Shown here: positions 47,478-60,552 of the stretch, piece after piece
Layout of the letters: each line of letters begins with the position of its first letter
Numbering within the stretch: the first letter of the stretch is position 1
Assembly: GCA_037892935.1 (NCBI GenBank)
Contig: JAYXKI010000002.1
Coordinates: forward strand, 1 to 64,000
Length of the DNA stretch: 64,000 nucleotides
Reading direction: 5' to 3'
Source: Phlebopus portentosus
Lineage: Eukaryota; Basidiomycota; Agaricomycetes; Boletales; Boletinellaceae
Notes under the pieces: generated by a model
Database searches by the model: none
Seen by the model: only the letters and a program-made list of their open reading frames with translations
Told to the model about the DNA's origin: nothing
Position numbers and translations under genes: made by a program

Positions 47478-49074
47478 ATGTCTCTCTCTCTCGCCCCCAG
47501 CCAGGTCCCCGTATTTGTGCAAGACTTTACTATTTCACGTTACTTCCAAGCAGCAGCAATAACGTCCCTGACATATGATGCTCGTGCGTACCACTCCATC
47601 CGTATTTAATTTGGGGGATTTTGCTGACAATATGAAGTCATTACGATGGATAGTGAGGTGAGCAAGATTCTTTTAGGTCGGGAAATGTGAATCTTGACCC
47701 TCGAATCCGCCAGGTTAAATACTTCTGGGTAAGCGCAAGAGCAATCTGCATTGATAATACCCAGAGCTCACTCAGACTTCCTGAAGAACTCCGCCTTCAG
47801 AGTTATCTCCTTCGTTTATTTTGCCGTTCGTTAACCGAAGAAACTTGCTGCTGCCCGTATCTGATGAATATTAGAATCGCTACTCTGGCCTTTTCGGAGA
47901 GATCACCAGAGTCATTTGTGGGTATTCAATCTTCCAGCAGCTTGTGTCTGACGCAGATTCGAAAAAGATTACTCTTATGACCTGAGTCCATCTGTGTACG
48001 TCACTAACATTCTCCGACTTTATTGCCCGACTGATCCACCGATTCAGGTGTAAGTGGTGCGCTACTACATATTCGCAGCAATTTGAACTATTTTAGGCAA
48101 ATTCGCGATGTGGACGAGGGTTGTCTCGAGTAGGTGACCTAAACTCTGCAATAAACACAAATTGACGCCCAAGCAGACTGGTTTACGATCGTCCTAATTG
48201 ACTGTAAGCGAATCCCCCTTTCTCTTCATTTTGATTTACTTAGGAATTGGTGACATAGACATCCTTATGATCCGAGTTACTGCGCTTTATTCTCGATGTG
48301 AGAAATTTTACAGCTCAATGATGATTAATCTGAACACGCAGTAGCAAAAATCCTGACAGCCGTTCTCCAAATATTGCTCGCGTTAGAAGTGGTGATAATG
48401 CTGTGGCTCTGCATTCACATCACTCTGATCGAAGGCCGTGAGATCTTTTTCAGTTGTCACGTCGATGATCGCCTAACAGTTATCTAGTTACGACTAAGAA
48501 CATCGCGGTGGGAATGACTGTGTGCGGCGAATCGCACAACGCGCAAGGCTTTGGAATCACGTTCTGGTGAGCAACTAGCGCATTACCGATATCATATATC
48601 TTGAGCGGTGTCCGATAGGTCTATTCCTATGGTGTACAGCACGATCCTCTTTTCACTGGCGCTGTACAAAGCAGTCGGATTTTGGATGATAAACCGGAGC
48701 TTGGAGGGTCTGACGCTTGTCAAAGTCCTCATTCAAGATCAGATAATTTATTTCGTCCTGTGAGGAATATCACATATGCCGGCCTTCAATTTTACTCACC
48801 TAATGACTTCTTTAGCGCTATCGCATGCAATATTCTCAATGTCATGGAGTTCAAGCTGAGAGTATCTAACGGCTTGCTCTCTGCCTTACTTGACACCCTC
48901 GGAAGTCCCGCCTTCCTTTGCATCTTCGGGAGTCGCATGCTCTTCAATCTAACGGAAGCAGCTGAGAAGGTTCCCGATGACGGCACTACCCTAAAATCAG
49001 AGACTCGCATGTCCAGCGTTCTCTTTGTTCGGGATGGCCCTCTTCGTGTAGAGGAAGAAAGTGGATTTGACTGA
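47478..49074 (+). CDS. DUF6533-type multi-pass membrane protein, copy B
   Basis: This is the tandem paralogue of copy A in the same orientation. MSLSLAPSQVPVFVQDFTIS (47478) is followed by YFQAAAITSLTYDA, VITMDSE, VKYFW, GKFAMWTRVVSS, DWFTIVLID, DILMIRVTALYSR, ILTAVLQILLALEVVIMLWL, SIPMVYSTILFSLALYKAVG, LTLVKVLIQDQIIYFVL and the last exon NVMEFKLRVSNGLLSALLDT. The C-terminal cytosolic tail is PLRVEEESGFD. Small exons and many short introns match family habit. The segment right after VKYFW is uncertain. The function is unknown; membrane topology is inferred from hydrophobic runs only. Confidence 0.65.
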
Positions 49075-51399
49075 TCGTGCTTCCCCTGTCCTGGTACTCC
49101 TTATTTATTTCCTTTGTAGAAGCGGTGGAGATCTAGCGATGGCTTATTATACGGCATTGAGGATGTCGCGAGTGTCTCTGACGAGTCGCACTCCTCTATT
49201 GACGAAGATGTTCTCCCTGGGTCACCTGTTATGACGGTGCACATCTCCGAGAATGTAAAAGAGTGCCTGTTTCGCACCGAATACATTCTGATATACGCTT
49301 CATCGAAAACTACTTGAACAAAACTCACGAACAAGCTCTGGTTGTCATAGCCACAGGACAGCCTACAATTGGTGAAAGCTTCTCCTTCACGTTGTGTTAC
49401 TTGTTCTTGGAGCCTCAACAGGAGAAAACTGTCTGGATGCACTGCTCCCTAACCCGCCATCCCACATTGTTCTTGACGGGTTGGTAATTACCCGTTTGAT
49501 GGCGTGAGAAAAGTACTGCCTGAAAGGTCGAATTTCCACCAAAAAGCTTCAAGTAATATCCCATGGTGCTTTGTTGATTCGGAGTCAGCACCTTTCGGTC
49601 CTCCTGTATAAGTCACCAATGCGGACCAGAGGGCATCCATCTAATCTATGTTTCCTCCCCGACCAGTTCACAGTGGAAAAGGTTTCATAAGACCAAAGCT
49701 CTTGCTATCGCAATCATGAATCCATAGTCATGGCAGGAGATCAGTTATGCGTGCGTGTTCGATAGACTTCTGAGCGTTAGTCGTGCCCTAATCTTTCACG
49801 TGTAGAAGCAGTGATTTCAACGTGGCCAGGAAAAGGCTAGTGCGAGATAGATTTGATAACTTAGAGCTGATGGCGCACGTCTGTTTCCAATGAATTTGTA
49901 TCGACATAGGAGGCAGAGGTTCCGGACTCTATCAATCAGGCAAACGAATATTGCGAACGTGATCTCGAAAATTGTCACCAATGCTCATAAACTACTCGAG
50001 AAGCAAGACGAAACCACCGTGGTGCTCCAACTATCGCATAATAATAATAATAAATTTGCCTGGCTCGACGACGGGGAGAGGTTGTCCCAAATAACCACGA
50101 TATGTTTTTCACGTCCGAGTACATCATGAACCTCTGTGCAGGAAGACTGGTGGAATCTTTTTTCAAAAGTATGGTGAAGTGAAAGGAACGACGGGTGCAG
50201 TCTTTGAGGCCCAGATATGCAATAAGTTCCAAGAGCAGATTGCAATCCTCGGCAAGTCGATGTTCCGATCCAAACAGAGCAAATATTATGCATCATTTTG
50301 TTTGCTCGAGGACATCCCAGATTGAGGAACGCTCGAAATGAACAACCTGTTTCAAATTTGTTTCAAATTGATTTGCAGACGGGCGATACCGATATATTCA
50401 TTGACGGGCCAGACGTTATTCATGTTCAGCGTACTATCAGCCTAAAAGGAAGCAACAGGTCCTGCTTGTTTGTTTCTTTGTTACGGAGATTATTTACACA
50501 TGTTGCAGATGACGGGAGGCATGAACCACGGTGTCAAAGACGTGCTCAAACCTTTTCTGGAGAAACTTGACCAAAGCCTGGAATATCAGTCGTGATGCTC
50601 TCCATGCTCAGGATTGATCCTCGCTTGTCACAAGGTCTAATGCTTGGCCATCCAGTTGATATGATCAAGTTTTCTTTACGCTATTTTTCGGTCGCACACT
50701 ATACCGGCTCCTTTGTACTTACTTGTACTGTGGCATTCTACTTCTGTCGTGATAAGTCTAGTGTTGATAATAAATGCGTTTGTTACAAAGTACATTGTAA
50801 AAATAGCACTGAGTTTAGTGGGACTTTCATTACCGATGATTATTATACAGATGTACAGACTGCAAAAGAAAAAACTGAGATATTCCCAAGTTGCTCATTG
50901 CGTCAGACTGCAAAGCAAATCAAGCAGCAAGAAAAGCTGTTCGGTGAAAACTCACACTGATACACTCGCTGGAGTGCTTTCAGGAACTTATGGTTATACA
51001 TGTACAATGACATGCAAGAGCTCTGTCGCGCCCCCTCGCAATAAAATGTTTTTGCTATGCTGTAAGTAGTAACACACCGAATCTGATCGTCGGCATTCCT
51101 CGCCGACATTTCGTCTGCCAAGTTCCCATTCAGTCTCTGAACCAACTCGTTACAACACACAAGCAATGCAAAAACAGATGGGCTGAATTGGTCGCTATGA
51201 TACACAAACTTTGCTGACGAACAAGACATCAAGGAGCTCTATCAGGAATTCAGGGACACGTATGCTGAGGAAACGGACGGATTGCTTTGCTTAAGGGATG
51301 AAATAAAGAACAAAATAATGGCCAAGGTTCGGCCAGGAAGTAGTGACAAATGAGGTTGCTCTGCTCGGATCGTACAGGTAACTCTTGGAGAACGAATAA
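49075..51399. other. Region with coding-like fragments, no assignable gene
   Basis: Several plus-strand stretches look coding by eye but cannot be joined or named: RQTNIANVISKIVTNAHKLL (49.95 kb), GTTGAVFEAQICNKFQEQIA (50.2 kb), GMNHGVKDVLKPFLEKLDQS (50.53 kb) and DIKELYQEFRDTYAEETDGL (51.23 kb). They may be exons of one diverged gene or its remains. Confidence 0.4.
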
Positions 51400-53325
51400 T
51401 CATATCGTGTGCACATCCTTCCAGTTGAGATGTACAAGGCATTCCGCATCGTGATTCCCCCATGGATGCTCAAGCTCTACGGAACGAATAAGAGCAGCGG
51501 TAGTCGGCGATCGAGGACGGGCATCGATAGAAAAAGGCTCCGGATGTCTAAAATACAGATGATCAGCGTCAACACAGAAGGAATGGACTATTTCAACGCA
51601 CGTTATAGTCCCAGGAACCCAACCTAGCCCTTCTGCAACGTTGATCTTGCTCAGGTCCATCCCTGCAGATGGTCGGATATCCAATGCGGCAATGCTCATG
51701 GCCACGAACATAAACAGACTTGCATCCGCGAGCTCACGTCCAGGACAAGCGCGTCTACCGAAGCCGAACACGTACTCTCGCACATCGCGCTCTGAACACA
51801 AGACTGCTCCGTGTCGAGCAAAAGACCCTGTCTTTGCTCCAATAGGTGATGGGGATGGGGATGAAGGTGATGACGGTTCTTGCAGGAAACGTTCTGGACG
51901 GAATTCGTAGGGAGAATCGTAGACAGAAGGATCATGAGCGTAATGCCTAGAGCAAATGACAGTCCATTTCAAGGGGAAAATAGATAAAGCAGCGAGTCTC
52001 ACCAAATATTCGGCATAACGATTGATGATTTGGGAATCGTATAACCCTCATACAAGACGTCTTCCGAGTTTACGTGAGGCAGTCCCATCGGAGCAACGGG
52101 AGCCCAGCGAAGAACTTCCTTACAGAGTGCATTTATGTATGGCAGTTTCTCCCTATCTGCAAATCCAGGTAGACGTGCACCGCGTGTTAAGGAGTCAATC
52201 TCTGCCTGTGCTCGCTCGAGTACATGCGGATGGAGTAGCATAGCGAGGAAAAATGCCTGAATCGCACTGACGGTCGTATCGGATCCTCCAGTATACAGGC
52301 TGCTCGCGCTCCACTTGATGACGCACTCATGCTCAGGACTAAGGACGCCATTCCCTTCTTTGTCGTATTTTTCCAGTAAGGAGGCGACATAGCTCGGCTC
52401 AGCAGTGCCATTTGCAATCTGCATCTTGACGAACGCGAACGGCTTCTCTACGAGCTCCGTGACAGTCTCTCTGAAATGTTTTGCGATCGCATGAAACCTT
52501 CTTGCACCGGGGAACCAGGTTGGAAGGTGGCGGAGGAACGGAAGAACATCAACGACAAATGCGCCCGGTTGCGCCGCCATACTGATTTGTTGGATTCCTC
52601 TGTCTGCCAGTGCATGGAGAGGATCGCGACCGGAAGGTTCGATAGCGTAACCGTAGGTTATTCGAAGGATAACAGCACCCGTAGACGTTTGGACATGTTT
52701 CTGAAGCTTGGTGGGATCGTTAAGGACGCGTAGTAGGAAGCGTTTGGCCTCCACCTCTATCAGTGGGTGAAATCGTGCGATGGCCACTGGGGTGCCAAGA
52801 ACCTGAAGGAAAATGAATTTAAAAAAAAAGGCAACTGGGAGGTAGTAAAATGCCACTCACCTGATGAAGTTCACGCCTAAACAGCTTGAAAGCTTCGCCA
52901 TATCGTTGCAAGGCCAGTGTATTTTCCCACCCGCACATTTCACCACCTTTGTCCAAGATCGTCATTCAATACAAGATGTGGAAGGATGAGTTTATACACG
53001 TACCAAATACCATTCTGGGTCTATCGCTGAAAACAGCGCTCCGCTTCTCAAATAACGCGGCAGCTGCTTGAGGATCGTGCAATACGACAATATTTGTGCC
53101 AAACACGCTCAGGCGCGAGAGAGCTCCGAACTTCTTCACGTGGGCTGCCCATCCCAGCCAGGATCTCCCTGTCGGGAAGTCAAACAAGTTTCCGATGAGC
53201 GGTTTCTGCGGAGGACAAGGAGGAAGAACAGTAGGTGGTCTAGTAAGGCGGCAGATGAGACGACGGAGGAGAAGGATGCCAAAAGCTGCAAGGAAGGCGT
53301 CTGCGATGTATAAAGCAGGGGACAT
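51400..53325 (-). CDS. Cytochrome P450 monooxygenase (second), CYP64-like layout
   Basis: This is a fungal P450 similar in arrangement to the large Agaricomycete group often annotated as O-methylsterigmatocystin oxidoreductase-like. The start MSPALYIADAFLAAFGILLL is a membrane anchor. Then come LPPCPPQKPLIGNLFDFPTG, GGEMCGWENTLALQRYGEAF, AVILRITYGY, the I-helix SSLYTGGSDTTVSAIQAFFL, the ExxR motif LCKEVLRWAPVAPMGLPHV, RPERFL and the heme loop FGFGRRACPGRELADASLF. An intron at 51548-51601 is 54 nt with no stop, so it can be retained in frame, but splicing restores the family ending ITxHPEPFSIDARPRSP. All key residues are present. A TATA-like TTTTTATAT lies about 65 bases upstream of the ATG. 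The substrate is unknown. Confidence 0.9.
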
Positions 53326-55760
53326 GGTGGAGGATGAGGAAGCAGAGCTGGGCGGAACTGAAAGTGAAGGTACTATGAGCGGCGGGAGATATAAAAACTA
53401 CGAGGATGTATATGATTACGTACGCAGGAGAAGAGTGATAGGCTTCAATATTTGCAAACGAAGTCGGCTAGATGTTTCATTTCGTTTTCAAATCAAATGC
53501 AAATGAAACGCCATTCTCGGTCAACAATCGCGTTCTATCGTCGACGAACCACCGCGGAGCCAGGGGACAATACAATACAAAGCGGGAAGAGCCAGCAAGC
53601 AATACAGACAGACGATCCATCCAACCATAGTGCCACGCGTACTCGGTCTTTATTCTTTTCGCATCACCAGCAGCAAACCTGCCCTGCCATTGCCAACTGG
53701 TTGTCATCCGAGTCCCAGTCGAGCTTAAGCTTGTAATAAGGACATGGACACTCCCACACATCTCCATCTTCGTACAGCGCTAGCTTCCAGCACACGAGGA
53801 CGACCAGAATACGCTACGGGTGGCGTTAGCCCCTCTCGACAGCCCTTCTTCTCCTTCTCCTCCTGCTTCTGATCTCATCCACTTATGAAAACTGCACCAT
53901 CCCATATACTTTCCTACGCATCTGTCGGAAAGCCGTTAGCATCTCATTCAACACCCTTTCTCTTGGAGACTCATAAATCAAACCTTTGATTCCCGCGGAC
54001 GCGTGTATATATCGAAGCAGAGGGACGAGGAAGGGAGTCGTCTACTCGCAGGCCTCGGCGATAATCAACCTTCCCAAAAGATCCCGCTCGTTCTTATGTA
54101 ATACCCGAGATTATCAATTACCCGGTTTGCCGGTCCTTGCGTCGTATCCATTCCTGCCTGGCAGGCTGGATACTCACAGCAGAACACTTACTTACGAGTA
54201 ATCTTCCATGTCCACAGGTACAATCAACCCACTGGCGTCTGTGCACGCATGCCTCCTTGAGCCACAGTTTCAGATGTGTACAACATTGCATTGCAGCTCT
54301 TCTCCCCCGCAACGTGCCGCGGACCATACTTTGTCTAGTAATTGCATTTCCTCATGACCTTCCATATCTCTCGGAACTTCCGTCATTCTGCCTCCGACAC
54401 TCGGATTTCTCCTTACTTTAAGCTTTGGAGCCACTCTCACTAGTCGGTCCGAAGTCGAAACCTCCTCAGATCGCCGTCCGTGACTAGGTCCTCGTCACGC
54501 TGAGGCAACCATAGTCCATCAGTATAGTCCCTTCATCCAACCAAGCCTCACGAATCTTGTCCGCAAATCTCCACCCCCATATCGCCTGAAACTGAATTTC
54601 AAAACGCATAACTTGCTCCGCAATTAGTTTCCAAGACGCGAAATAATTCGGCCAAACGGGGCGTTCTTCAAACCTCGACTCCTGTTCGGAGAAAAGGTCA
54701 CTTAATCTCCAAAACTTTGCTTTGTGCTGTACCGGAGCGGAGATACGCAGCGAGGCAACTTGACAACGAGTTTAAATTCAGATTCCCGCTTCGCTTCCCG
54801 ATCATAATTTATATTTCTGAACATCTCCGAGGCCTTCAGGCTTGTTCAATCAGTCTTCGTTGATACATTGCAATTGCGCCACAACTTCGTGCCCTGAAAT
54901 ACATGTTTTCGTCAAGACTCTACCTCCTGTTGAGAGACTGCGAAAGTCATGCCGAAACAACTTAGACAGAGAGAAATTCAGCTCCGATCTCTTCTTTCTA
55001 GCATCGTTCCTGGTTACCTTGGCGAGCGAAATAAATCTTGGGCATACAAACAGTGTCGCATTTTGACTTTGTCTAGTGAGAGCAAGGTAGACGTTGATTC
55101 AGATATCGGACCAAAGCTATTGAAGAACGTCTGTGGGCTATATTGAGGAATAGCTACGGAACCTCTCGCGTACCAATTTCATTGATGGTAAGCGATTCCA
55201 TGTTGAAGAGCTCAGCGTTAATGTAGAATAATTCATGGAAAGAACCGATACCGAAGTAACTGTCAGAATACAGGTTCATTGACAAGGCCGTCGGAGTGAT
55301 CTGCCCTTGTCGGATTTAGAATCGTTCATGTCCATACTGCAATAGTCATGCTTTGTTATCTCTTCAAAGGTTCTAGTGAAGTATCGCGCGGTGAAACTCA
55401 TAGAGGAAGAGCGTCTTAGAAGAGCGGGAGGTCCGAGAGTATGGTCAACTGTGCTAACCGGATTAGAGCGTGATGTCAAAGCCATTCCACTACTTATAAC
55501 GTCGGGACACAAGTTGCAAAACATAGTGTGCTCACTTTCGAAATACTTCTCTCGTTCCCCCCTCTGCTAGGCCGGAGATAGCTGCCTGGCGCACACACTT
55601 GAGATCGTGCACATTCTCTCTGTTGCTCGAAGTTTCAGAAGCAGGTCTTCTAGACTAGTACTGGCCGGGAAGCAAGACCCCTCGTGTTTGCGTCCCGTTG
55701 GGGTTAAGCAGCTCTACGTACAGATCCCGACCCGTCTTTCGCCCCACTGCACCAGGACTT
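53326..55760. other. Gene-poor region
   Basis: No assignable gene. Two plus-strand stretches look vaguely coding (54949-55146 and 55376-55570, the latter with VKLIEEERLRRAGGPRVWST) but have no recognised motif. The first few hundred bases contain the promoter of the second P450. Confidence 0.4.
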
Positions 55761-56243
55761 AGCTCCCGAAATGGCTGAAGCCCTTGCTGAAGCGGCCTCG
55801 ACGTATATTCTGAATCTGCCTTGGTCGACGTCACGGATCAGAAAGCCATGTCTAGTATCACGAAAAAGATCACAGAGAGGGTTGAGTCATCGTTTGTTTC
55901 GCATGTGCGGGCATCCTACAAGGCTATGACTGCCTCGAGTACCCAGCAGAGGAATTTGACAAAGTTATGAAGGTGAACATAAATGGGATCTTTTATACCA
56001 CCTAAGCAGCAGTACGCCAGATGGATCGGCTTGGAATAAGCAGCAGCATCATCGGTAGTCGCATCGGTGTCGGGAAGCATAACGATCAGAGTGCATACAT
56101 CAATCATTGTCCTGCTCTGACTGTGGTTACTGTAAAGAGCCAAAACCGAGTCGCATACAACTCCTCAAAAGGCGCAGTTCTAGATGGTGCTGGTATACTG
56201 TATATGGCATGCGACCGCCCAGGTCATGACTCTCGCGAGACTT
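55761..56243 (+). pseudogene. Short-chain dehydrogenase/reductase remnant
   Basis: Plus-strand pieces match the classical SDR fold. EMAEALAEAASTYILNLPW corresponds to the strand after the Gly-rich loop and VDVTDQKAMSSITKKI to the DVTD motif. AGILQGYDCLEYPAEEFDKV and MKVNINGIFYTT match the N-A-G and N-V-N-G-x-F regions. VAYNSSKGAVL contains the catalytic Tyr-x3-Lys. A stop follows FYTT, several frames are needed, and the Gly-rich nucleotide-binding loop is gone, so it is not functional. The layout resembles NADP-dependent mannitol/sorbitol dehydrogenase-type SDRs. Confidence 0.7.
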
Positions 56244-56901
56244 GATGAATACGTGGTGCCATATTCTAGCCAGCAAGCGATGCAAGCAGGTTCTGTACTG
56301 GTTCTGACATCCTCATTCTCATTACTGGGGGTCAGCACTCCTGGTAAGACAGACGTCACATAATCGCAGCAGCAAAGAGTGTTTTCGAGGCGACATCAAT
56401 ATCCACAGTTTTCGGTGCTCCCTGTGAACAGAACAGCAATTTACACATCGATAGATAGAACTCACATAAATGCGTATACCGCAGTTCAATTTCATACAGC
56501 GTGGAATGTCCAGTAAAGAAGTTATTAAGGAAGTTCGCCTTGAGGTAGAGTAGAAGTTAATTACATAAGGAGAGACTATTACAGTGACACTGAAGTTCCA
56601 AATGTGGCCGTGCAGCTCAATAGGTCGTGCACCGAGATTCCGCTTGAGCCGCTATTATGAGATTAACATGTGTAATCTGTTTCAATTCATAGAGCAGAGT
56701 ACGCTAGGAAGAATGAATGTCTGAGGCGCCACGTAATACTTCGGCTTACTTATACATTTGTATTCTCCGACAAACGTGATGACGCGGTCGGTCGGCAACT
56801 CGGCGTGACACGTAACGTCACGCGATTTTTCAGCAGCTTAAAAAGTTTGCGGATCGGATGATCGTCTCCCAACCGTGAAAAGTCTGGATCTACAGCCTCT
56901 C
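56244..56901. other. Intergenic; promoter of the MCP1-like gene
   Basis: No gene was recognised. ACGTGACG-like and GACACGTAACGTCACG sequences near 56800-56825 form a partial dyad that could be a bZIP-type site. Confidence 0.35.
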
Positions 56902-57696
56902 ATGTCCTCACCATCCTCTTCTCAAACAAATTCCATTCGCAAAACTTTACTTCCTTATCTTACCAAGGCGGCTCATCTTCCTGCCCCATTTATTTCAGCA
57001 TTTTTACTCGTGCATCTTTCCGCGCCAATCCTCGCAAATGTCGGAGGCGCGTCGCTATCTTCGTCGGTCATGGTTCGCAAATAAAATAAACTAGTATTGC
57101 TCGATAATTGACGCCTGGTTCTGTAGCTTCTAGGTCGAGAGTATTACCAAGGTTCCCCGCAAGAGCTCCTCTTGCTGTTTGGACCCCTCGGACTGCACGT
57201 CTCAGCCAGCGTCCTCAAGCGGTTGCTTTCGCCATACCCACCGCGTCCTATACGCTCTCTACTAAGCACAGCTGGATATACAGCACTCGCTATCATCCCT
57301 ATTCATATTCTGATTCAGCGTGTCTATCCGACCGACCCTGCATATCCGATCTCGTCCATAGGGCCTGCGCAGCTTGATTTTTCCTTTGTGCAGCATGCCT
57401 TACAGAAATGGCCGATCCGCAGTTTCCTTCTTTACGTTTCCCTGACGGCAGCAACCATCCTCCACGCTCTAGAAGGTTTCGCCTTGCTAAACGATCTTTA
57501 CTTGGTGAAGGGCGGGTCAGCAAAACGGTGGGACAAAAGCAAAGTACGAACACGAAGAATTGCTGCTGCTACAGGTATCTCGGCAGTGTTAGGTGGAGTT
57601 TTCATGCTTTGGAAAGAACCAATCATCATGCCCCTTCCTTCAATTCTCGCCCGATTTGACGCAGTTTTGCAGAAATCAATCATATATCGTTTATAA
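56902..57696 (+). CDS. MCP1-like mitochondrial outer-membrane protein (DUF1691)
   Basis: MCP1 in yeast is a mitochondrial outer-membrane protein that helps recruit Vps13 for lipid transfer. ATG 56902 starts a Ser-rich leader, then TKAAHLPAPFISAFLLVHLS. After an intron at about 57063-57132 come REYYQGSPQELLLLFGPLGL, HVSASVLKRLLS, TAGYTALAIIPIHILIQRVY, GPAQLDFSFVQHALQKWPIR, SFLLYVSLTAATILHALEGF and GISAVLGGVFMLWKEPIIMP. The repeated pattern of hydrophobic helices with His near their ends fits the MCP1 transmembrane family. The exact donor of the intron is uncertain by one or two bases. It appears intact and compact at about 240 residues. Confidence 0.75.
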
Positions 57697-57955
57697 ATAT
57701 CGTTCTAATAGATCGTCTTCTTATTCAACGTAGCTCGGACTCGACGGATCGGTATGCACAACTAGGAATCCGATCCCTCCCTCCGCAAATCATCTTCTCA
57801 GAAGCAGCGACCTCTTCTTGATTCCTGATCTTTCGCAATATGCTGCTACTATCAACCGAATTTCACCTTCTTAATTCATCGCGATGGAAAGCAGCGGTAG
57901 GCCCTGTATTCCGCTCTCGCTTCGGCATCAGTCTTAGTAACCCGTATCCTCAAAG

Positions 57956-58480
57956 ATGCCGAAATCCCGCACGCAAATCCACATAGACCCTGTATTTTCC
58001 AGTCATTTTTCAGGATTTCAGAATATTGGCAAGGATAACGAGTATTTTGATTTCCGAATTACGAATCGCTATAATGAAGGAGTGGAGCACCGCCTCATAC
58101 ACCTCGCCGAAACACAAGAGCATGGTACCATCTTCCTTAAATTCACGCGCGCGCTCAGTCGAGTTGCACACATTATGCTCCAGTTTCGGTCATGCACCGC
58201 AAATTCTTGGCTTTCAAGAGGTTCCCGGGGACTCAAATACGTTGGCAATGGAGTATTTCCCGCCAGGAGTGCGGCTTACTCGAACCCTGGAACTGGCTTT
58301 AATGAACTCTGGACACTCATACATACTTTCCACGAGAAGTGTCGAGTTCATGGCGATCTGCGCCATCCCGACATCATGAACGACAGCTAATGTTACTCGA
58401 CTCTGGCTGGGGAGGGTTTGAAGATAACGAAAGAAGACGACAACCGCATATTGGCGAATACGCTAAATACATTGCCTAGA
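57956..58480 (+). pseudogene. Kinase-like (phosphotransferase-fold) remnant
   Basis: Pieces in two frames match Agaricomycete kinase-like proteins. HGTIFLKFTRA is continued, one frame over, by RSVELHTLCSSFGHAPQILG and NTLAMEYFPPG. Then, back in the first frame, comes the catalytic-loop-like HTFHEKCRVHGDLRHPDIM (HGDLR instead of HRDLK). LLLDSGWGGFEDNE follows as the counterpart of the DFG/DxD region. A frameshift within ACGCGCGCGCTC and missing ends indicate a pseudogene. The original role is unknown. Confidence 0.6.
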
Positions 58481-60552
58481 TCGTAGCATTCTGTATAGCG
58501 ATCTCTATGACCCCTCTGTTATTTTGATATCCTAGTATGCTCGCCAAAATCATGTACACCATTTGATTTAATATCTGGAATGCATGCACCAGAGTTTCGT
58601 GAATAGTGTATCTTCTGGCCGAGGCTTTGTTGGGCCATCACATCTAATGCAAGCAACCATCCAAATGCTATTAATCCTCAGGTTTTCAAATTCATCGTCT
58701 CCGGGTTGGAGGTTCTCCGTGCAACGAAGGACGACAAGCTACGTATCGTGGTAAGGACGCGAGAAGGTTGGCTTGCGGTTACTCCCAGTTTTAATTAAAG
58801 GTTGAGTGGATAGTTTCACGACTGGTGGATAGACGATTTCTTCCTTGGTCACACTGTATGAGGCGACTCCCACAGGACTCAGAGACACGAAGCTCGTTAG
58901 ATGTGTTTCTTGGATTCTGTCCGTTTCACTAACGTGAAATCTAGCGAGGCATACAATGTCAAGGGATCGGATCTAATTGCTCGAGGTGATGAGCTGTTCA
59001 CTGCTGTGTACAGCGGCACCAGTGCAGTACTAGTCCCTTTTAAAATCTATCTATCCAGACATGGGTTAGTCCCTTTTCCGGCTTCTCTGTTTGAAAGAGG
59101 AAAGAGGAAGTTGATCATGGAATTTCCAACAGGCTGGTTCTCGAAGAACATTGCGTGCGGACATGTTTATAACGTTTTGAAGGTCCTTGGACAGCGAGAC
59201 ACCTCGTACGCTATTGTCGCGGCGCTTATAGCCATGGACACTCCCCGACAGATTGGCTGGCATCTAGCAAATTGTCGACGAGGAGGTGTGTGCTGTCCGC
59301 GACATTGCGATACAGGTAGCCAACATATGTGGAGTGAAATGGCGCGATGGCCTGGGAGTACCGGAGGCAAAAGATGAAGTGTAGAAGATGTATTCGAGAA
59401 AAGGAAGAGGGAAATCGATTCGTAATTACTTTCAGTATATAATAGAATTACTGGACAGAAGGTATTATAACAATACGCCCTCTTCGCCCATCTTGCTAAT
59501 TTGCCAAAAATATATACAACATAATCAAGGGCCCTATCTATGCTTACGTCATCAATTGCCGTCCTCCGACTTTTTCATGCCGCTCGGCTCTCTCGAGTCT
59601 CAGTCTCGACGGACTTGCACGACCGACCAATGAGATGCGAGAGCACGCTGCATGACGTCGATGCTGCTGCCTGCTTCTTTCTCTGTAATGTAATTTCTGG
59701 GCGATTACGTAATTCTGCCTTGATTCGACCCGCTTATCTCGTCTTGTCTCGAACCGAGACCGACTCGGTGACTCATTCTACGGGGACTCGGTCTGTTTAT
59801 GGATTCAAAACAGACTGTCTCGGCCCAACGAAAAGTAGGTGACAGACGATGATCGCGTCGAAGTTGCTTATCGGTCCTAGGCCTAGGATTGACCACGGGA
59901 GAATAGAAGACACAAGAGCCTCCGAGACTGTGACGATAGGGGCTTGTAATCGATAATAATAATACATTTCTACGCTCCAATCCATCGGTCACGAGCAACT
60001 GCTTTCTTTGCGCGGCATCCTGCCGAAACGTCTCCAGCGTGTGTAAGACAAGACAAGTACGAACCGTATTGCACTCCGACATTGCACGACACGTATGGGT
60101 ACATGCATCTTATATATTCGATGAATTCCTGCGAGTGCTCCACACAGCCTACGTCTTACCTTTGCTTCCTTTCCGCTTTCTCTTATGATCGTATCGGAGG
60201 TCAGCCTATCGACCGTATCTTCCGGTGTAACATCCAGGTCCAGTCGAGAGCAGCGAAAGTGCCACGCGGGTTTGCTTATCCTGGATTTCGGTAAACAGGC
60301 AGAGGTGGATAGAAGTGGTTGTGCGGTGTATAGCAGGAAAGGACGCCTCGGAAGCATTCATGAAACGGCAAAGATGCGACAGGACAGACTCGACTGCGCT
60401 CGACGACAGAAGAGTGGTTACCGTATGTCTTGGGAAGGTTCTCCAAGTCAGAGCGCGGGTCAGCACTCATCATCTTCGGAGACGATCCCAGTACGTGCGT
60501 TAAAAATTTGTCTTATGTTTTTGCTTACCAGAGTGGGCGATGAACGATACAG
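58481..60552. other. Gene-poor region with one unassigned open frame
   Basis: An open frame at 58901-59377 (plus) includes VKGSDLIARGDELFTAVYSG and RKLIMEFPTGWFSKNIACGH. It may be an exon of a further kinase-like or unknown gene, but no motif settles it. The rest shows nothing. Confidence 0.35.

Noticed and set aside
49890..51232. Transposon or LTR element
   Set aside because: No terminal repeats, transposase or reverse-transcriptase motifs could be seen.
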